Of a stretch of 36,791 nucleotides of DNA, positions 33,673-36,791 are shown piece by piece (within the stretch, counting starts at the first letter, position 1; the number at the start of each line of letters is the position of its first letter). Source of the DNA: a virus; IMG/VR virus record IMGVR_UViG_3300023284_000800, positions 1-36,791 of that record. One strand, written 5' to 3'. The translations under genes were made by a program, and so were the position numbers. The notes below the pieces were generated by a model that did not search any database, had not been told where the DNA came from, and was given only the letters and a program-made list of their open reading frames with translations.

Positions 33673-35941
33673 CAAATTAATCCAGGCAGCGGCTATTACA
33701 ATGGGATTCGTTAGGGCGATGGGTACGGCGGACGGCCGGAAAGCTTTCACCGAAATGGTTTTCCCCAGGGCGGGAGGTGGTACGGGGAACGTACTTGAAC
33801 CCCGAACCCGGCTAGACTACCAGCGTGAGGTAGGTGATGGGAGCCGGTCCTCAATCATTATGGCCTGCTATGGTTGGATCGCTAGACAGTTTCCGGAAGC
33901 TCCTCTAATCCTGATTAGAAAGCTACCCTCCGGAGAGCAGCCTATCGATGAGCATAGGGTATTAGACCTACTGGAAAAGCCAAACGATTTCTACTCTGGC
34001 GATACCATGTGGGCTGCCATCGAGCTTGATCTCTTGCTATCCGGCAACGGCTATCTAATAAAAGTATCCTCGGAGTCGAGTCAACCTGCGGAGCTATGGT
34101 GGGCTCCCTCTACGATTATCACACCGAGGTGGCCGAGGGACGGTCAAACATTCATTTCGCACTACGAATACCGACCAAACGGCTTTCCGATACGGCTAGA
34201 GCCGGAGGACGTGATCCACTTCCGGTCAGGTATTGATCCGGACAATACTCGGTTGGGGCTTTCTCCTCTAAGGTCTCTTTATAGGGAGCTTTTCACGGAT
34301 CTTGAGGCATCCCAGTGGACGGCAACCCTACTCCGTAACGGAGCGGTCCCTGGTCTAGTTATTTCCCCAGCTCCTGTTCCTGCGGGGGGTGGTGAGGTCC
34401 CGGGCTCGGAGGAAATGACCGCCACCAAAGAATATTTTCAGCAAGAATTTACTGGGGATCGGCGAGGGCGGACCCTGGTAATGTCCGGCCCTACCCAGGT
34501 GAGTCAATACGGGTTCAACCCGGAACAGATGAACGTCCGTGGGATCAGACAGATTCCGGAGGAACGGGTAACGGCTGTAATTGGGATACCGGCGGCCGTG
34601 GTCGGTTTGGGGACAGGGCTAGAACAGACTCAAGTTGGGGCGACCTTAAAAGAGCAAGAGCAGCAAGCCTATAGCAACGTCATTAGCCCCCTACAGAGAA
34701 TGATTGCGCGGGTGCTCAAAGCCCAGTTGCTGCCAGACTTCGTTAGCCAACCCAAAACCTACGAGTTTCGCTGGGACCTAACCCAAGTAAGGGTGCTTCA
34801 AGCTGACCAGGCAGAGGAAGCTAAGTTATGGAAGATGCTTGTAGAGGGGAGTATTGCGACTAGGGCAGAAGCTCGGGAGATATTCAGTCTCCCGAATGAG
34901 GACACCGATAAGGTCTACCTGATGCAAGCTAATATCATCGAAGTTCCCCAAGGCGAGGCGGCTCCTACTCCCCAAACCTCTCTAGCACCGTCTCCGCCGG
35001 AGACGCGGGAGTTCAGATTTAACATAGATGGGCTAGAAAGGTTTCACAACGGCGGTAGGACGATGAGCCCAGTAGTTGGATTTGACGGCAAGGTGCTCAA
35101 GGCCGACTCCCAGCAGCGCCGTATCATGGCCCGTTTCCGCGAGGACGCGAAGGACCTAGAGGCCCAATTCATCACGCAACTTGAAGTGATCTTTGAACAG
35201 TTAGGACAGCTTGCCGAGGACGCCGTCTTGACAGTGGATTTGTCAGAAATCGTTACCCGGGCAGATACCAATAACCATTATGAATGGAAGCAGGACCCCG
35301 AGCTAAACGCGATTGTTAATGCACTGATGGACGCCATGAATATCGAGGTTTGGCAGCAAGAAGCTCTAATACCAGGCTTTAACGACCACTACATTCGAAC
35401 TCTTAATGCTACAGTAGGGACCGTTAATGCGGAATTGGGGCTACAGGTTAACATCCCCGATGAGAAAGCCCGCGCTGTTATCGCCAACGGCGGGCGTCGT
35501 GCTGGTCTGATAGACATACCCACTCAAACTAGGGGTGCAATCTTCAGGGCTCTTGAGGAAGGGAGAGCGGCTGGGAGCGGCCCCATCGATTTAGCCAGGA
35601 AAATTCGGGAGCACGTAACTGCCGGCCGATTCGGAGTAGTTCCATCAGGGGCCAGTCCGCAGGAGGTTAGCAGAATTATCCAGAGGGGTATCAACTACCG
35701 TGCGGAAATGATCGCACGAACAGAAACTAAATTCGCCCAAAATGTATCTAGCCTAGCGACCTACTCCGAGGCCGAAGCAGTAACCGGAGTCGAAGCCTTC
35801 GATAACCAGACCGGCTTCGGGGATGAGGATTGCACTGCCAGGAATGGGACCATATTTACCTTCGCGGCGGCTGAGGCGGAAACCGAATTAGAGCACCCCA
35901 ATGGGACTTTGAGTTGGGCTCCGGTGGGAGAAGCTAATTAG
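33665..35941 (+). CDS. Portal protein fused to MuF-like head-morphogenesis domain (758 aa)
   Basis: Residues 1-~430 are a phage portal (GSRSSIIMACYGWIARQFPEAP, LLEKPNDFYSG, DVIHFRSGIDPDN, GVGTGLEQTQ-like GLGTGLEQTQ, and an IPEERVTAVIGIP segment). After a proline-rich linker (about 430-460), residues ~480-758 match MuF-type minor head proteins, with the typical end AEMIARTETKFAQN, DNQTGFGDEDCTARNG and EHPNGTLSWAP. The fusion would deliver a minor head protein in fixed stoichiometry with the portal. Confidence 0.93.
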   Translation: MPNKLIQAAAITMGFVRAMGTADGRKAFTEMVFPRAGGGTGNVLEPRTRLDYQREVGDGSRSSIIMACYGWIARQFPEAPLILIRKLPSGEQPIDEHRVLDLLEKPNDFYSGDTMWAAIELDLLLSGNGYLIKVSSESSQPAELWWAPSTIITPRWPRDGQTFISHYEYRPNGFPIRLEPEDVIHFRSGIDPDNTRLGLSPLRSLYRELFTDLEASQWTATLLRNGAVPGLVISPAPVPAGGGEVPGSEEMTATKEYFQQEFTGDRRGRTLVMSGPTQVSQYGFNPEQMNVRGIRQIPEERVTAVIGIPAAVVGLGTGLEQTQVGATLKEQEQQAYSNVISPLQRMIARVLKAQLLPDFVSQPKTYEFRWDLTQVRVLQADQAEEAKLWKMLVEGSIATRAEAREIFSLPNEDTDKVYLMQANIIEVPQGEAAPTPQTSLAPSPPETREFRFNIDGLERFHNGGRTMSPVVGFDGKVLKADSQQRRIMARFREDAKDLEAQFITQLEVIFEQLGQLAEDAVLTVDLSEIVTRADTNNHYEWKQDPELNAIVNALMDAMNIEVWQQEALIPGFNDHYIRTLNATVGTVNAELGLQVNIPDEKARAVIANGGRRAGLIDIPTQTRGAIFRALEEGRAAGSGPIDLARKIREHVTAGRFGVVPSGASPQEVSRIIQRGINYRAEMIARTETKFAQNVSSLATYSEAEAVTGVEAFDNQTGFGDEDCTARNGTIFTFAAAEAETELEHPNGTLSWAPVGEAN

Positions 35942-35942
35942 T

Positions 35943-35958
35943 GGTAACCACTTAATCG
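35943..35958 (+). promoter_or_regulatory. 16-bp motif shared with 20104-20119
   Basis: GGTAACCACTTAATCG, directly after the portal stop and 87 bases before the next gene, equals the minus-strand sequence before the RHH gene. It is part of an AGTGG...CCACT inverted repeat. The 103-bp gap (35942-36044) also contains a 6-bp stem (TAGGGT/ACCCTA). Confidence 0.4.
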
Positions 35959-36044
35959 CACGATCCACGGTGGCGCGGGGCCAGTAGGTAGTACGTAGAA
36001 AGGGTTAGGGTCAAAAAGCGATACCCTAGAATGGAGGGAGACGA

Positions 36045-36317
36045 GTGCCGCAGCAATTGCCGTTGGCAGGATCATTCGAGATTTTCATGCACACTGAAGT
36101 CACGGATTCGGAGAGTGGATTCACAGGGAATATAATCGCCCGGCAGGAAAGTGAAACCGGCCGCCGGACTTATTTAGTGGCCGCTCCGGGTCAGAGGGGA
36201 GTCGCACCACGCTGGTTTCACGAGGACCGTATCCGACCCCCAGCCCAGGTCGTCCTCCCAAAGCCGGTCGGAGTAGCGTCAACATACCCCGGAGGACCCA
36301 GGATCGTAAGCAAATGA
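36045..36317 (+). CDS. Hypothetical protein after portal (90 aa)
   Basis: GGAGGGAGACGA precedes GTG 36045. The N-terminal 55 residues are beta-rich (FEIFMHTEVTDSESGFTGNI, RRTYLVAAPGQRG), then WFHEDRIRPP and a proline-rich end. The pattern suggests a small SH3-like barrel. It overlaps the following membrane protein gene by four bases (ATGA). Function unknown. Confidence 0.65.
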   Translation: MPQQLPLAGSFEIFMHTEVTDSESGFTGNIIARQESETGRRTYLVAAPGQRGVAPRWFHEDRIRPPAQVVLPKPVGVASTYPGGPRIVSK

Positions 36318-36592
36318 CTCGCCTCACCCTTTTTGAACTTGGATGTTCTCTCATAGACTTGGCTAAAGCGGCCGCTAAGAGGGCCGTGGTGATTCTCTTT
36401 ACCGTCTGGGTCGGAGCTCTGGCTTCGGTCCTGGGCGGTATTATCCTGTTCCTGATAATTTCTACCTTCGGTTGGACCGAGGCTCCGCCGTCCGCCGTCC
36501 TGGAGGCTCCCCGCTGGCTAGAGGAGCAGATCGGCTGGGTCGCTAGGGCCGCCGAGTATTGGTGCCGGTCTCAGGAAGGATGTGCGGACTAA
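36314..36592 (+). CDS. Membrane protein, possible lysis-related (92 aa)
   Basis: ATGA coupling upstream, TAATG downstream. Residues 1-22 are an amphipathic N-terminus with basic residues; residues 24-51 hold a strong hydrophobic span (AVVILFTVWVGALASVLGG, IILFLIIS), long enough for one or two membrane passes. The C-terminal 40 residues are acidic/aromatic (RWLEEQIGWVARAAEYW). The layout could fit a holin or a membrane anchor, with no decisive motif. Confidence 0.65.
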   Translation: MTRLTLFELGCSLIDLAKAAAKRAVVILFTVWVGALASVLGGIILFLIISTFGWTEAPPSAVLEAPRWLEEQIGWVARAAEYWCRSQEGCAD

Positions 36593-36738
36593 TGAAGTGT
36601 AGCAAAAGATGCAAGGTGGAGGTTCACTGGTACGACTATCTTTTGTTCCTGATCCCCGTTGCAGGAATAGTACCCTTCGTTTTGGTGATAGAGGATCGTC
36701 ACGGTAGATATTGTGATGGAGTAGTTGAGATTTTTTAA
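36592..36738 (+). CDS. Small membrane protein spanning the genome junction (48 aa)
   Basis: TAATG at 36590-36594 gives the start; the frame ends at TAA 36736-36738 (= 89-91). The sequence MKCSKRCKVEVHWYDY is followed by a hydrophobic span (LLFLIPVAGIVPFVLVI) and an acidic-basic tail. A basic start and single span suggest N-in topology. It is the second membrane protein in a row, supporting a membrane-acting module here. Confidence 0.7.
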   Translation: MKCSKRCKVEVHWYDYLLFLIPVAGIVPFVLVIEDRHGRYCDGVVEIF

Positions 36739-36791
36739 CGTGTTTGAATTGCCGTTCGGTAGGGGCTGCTGGCGGTGCCATGTAGGTCGCC
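36648..36791. repeat. Circular-overlap repeat, right copy
   Basis: Exact second copy of bases 1-144. Joining the two gives a closed map of 36,647 bp and lets the small gene that starts at 36592 read through to its stop without interruption. Confidence 0.95.

Noticed and set aside
1-36647. Depletion of CTAG as a host signature
   Set aside because: CTAG is common here (for example GCTAGCTAGC at 3587), so it is not depleted; without a count it does not identify a host.

Overview
This window is a complete, circularly closed genome of a tailed double-stranded DNA phage with a long-tailed (siphovirus-like) virion. The first 144 bases recur exactly as the last 144 (1-144 = 36648-36791), so the unique genome is about 36,647 bp. 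The overlap falls inside a small gene rather than beside the terminase, so I read it as an assembly overlap of a circular map, not as a physical terminal repeat. The host is bacterial: strong Shine-Dalgarno sites are almost universal, a sigma70-like promoter drives the leftward operon, and a DnaC-type helicase loader implies a DnaB-type host helicase. The many small zinc-ribbon proteins, and two families I remember mainly from actinophages, suggest an actinobacterial or similarly moderately GC-rich host (possibly Chloroflexota). The host cannot be fixed from sequence alone.

Layout. (1) 22.4-25.5 kb (+): recombination block with an unknown acidic protein, a RecT-like annealing protein carrying zinc motifs, a coiled-coil protein and small zinc-ribbon proteins, closed by two strong hairpins. 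(2) 25.6-30.3 kb (+): XRE repressor-like protein, C5 DNA methyltransferase, replication initiator-like protein with a five-unit 11-bp repeat array (candidate origin), DnaC-like loader, many small proteins and a RuvC-like resolvase. (3) 30.3-35.9 kb (+): small and large terminase and a portal protein fused to a MuF-like head-morphogenesis domain. (4) 36.0 kb through the junction to 1.5 kb (+): small proteins, at least three of them membrane proteins, where a lysis function may sit. (5) 1.5-8.5 kb (+): HK97-type prohead protease, major capsid protein, and nine further genes, many of them beta-rich and decoration-like, including a signal-peptide protein and a LamG-domain protein. (6) 8.5-12.5 kb (+): head-tail connectors, tail completion and terminator proteins, a D-arm-reduced tRNA-like element, tail tube protein and tail chaperones joined by a -1 frameshift. 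(7) 12.5-19.9 kb (+): tape measure, tail-tip protein, fibre, and a small C-terminal-membrane protein. (8) 22.3-19.8 kb (-): one leftward operon of nine small genes ending in a ribbon-helix-helix regulator, driven from a divergent promoter region at 22.34-22.44 kb.

The rightward genes are packed with TAATG/ATGA/GTGA overlaps, so most of the genome looks translationally coupled. No integrase, DNA polymerase, primase or endolysin is recognisable. The most interesting features are the candidate iteron origin inside the initiator gene, the atypical tRNA-like element in the tail module, the long decoration-gene block, a strong enrichment of the palindrome GAGCTC, and the leftward mini-gene operon with its direct-repeat operator.
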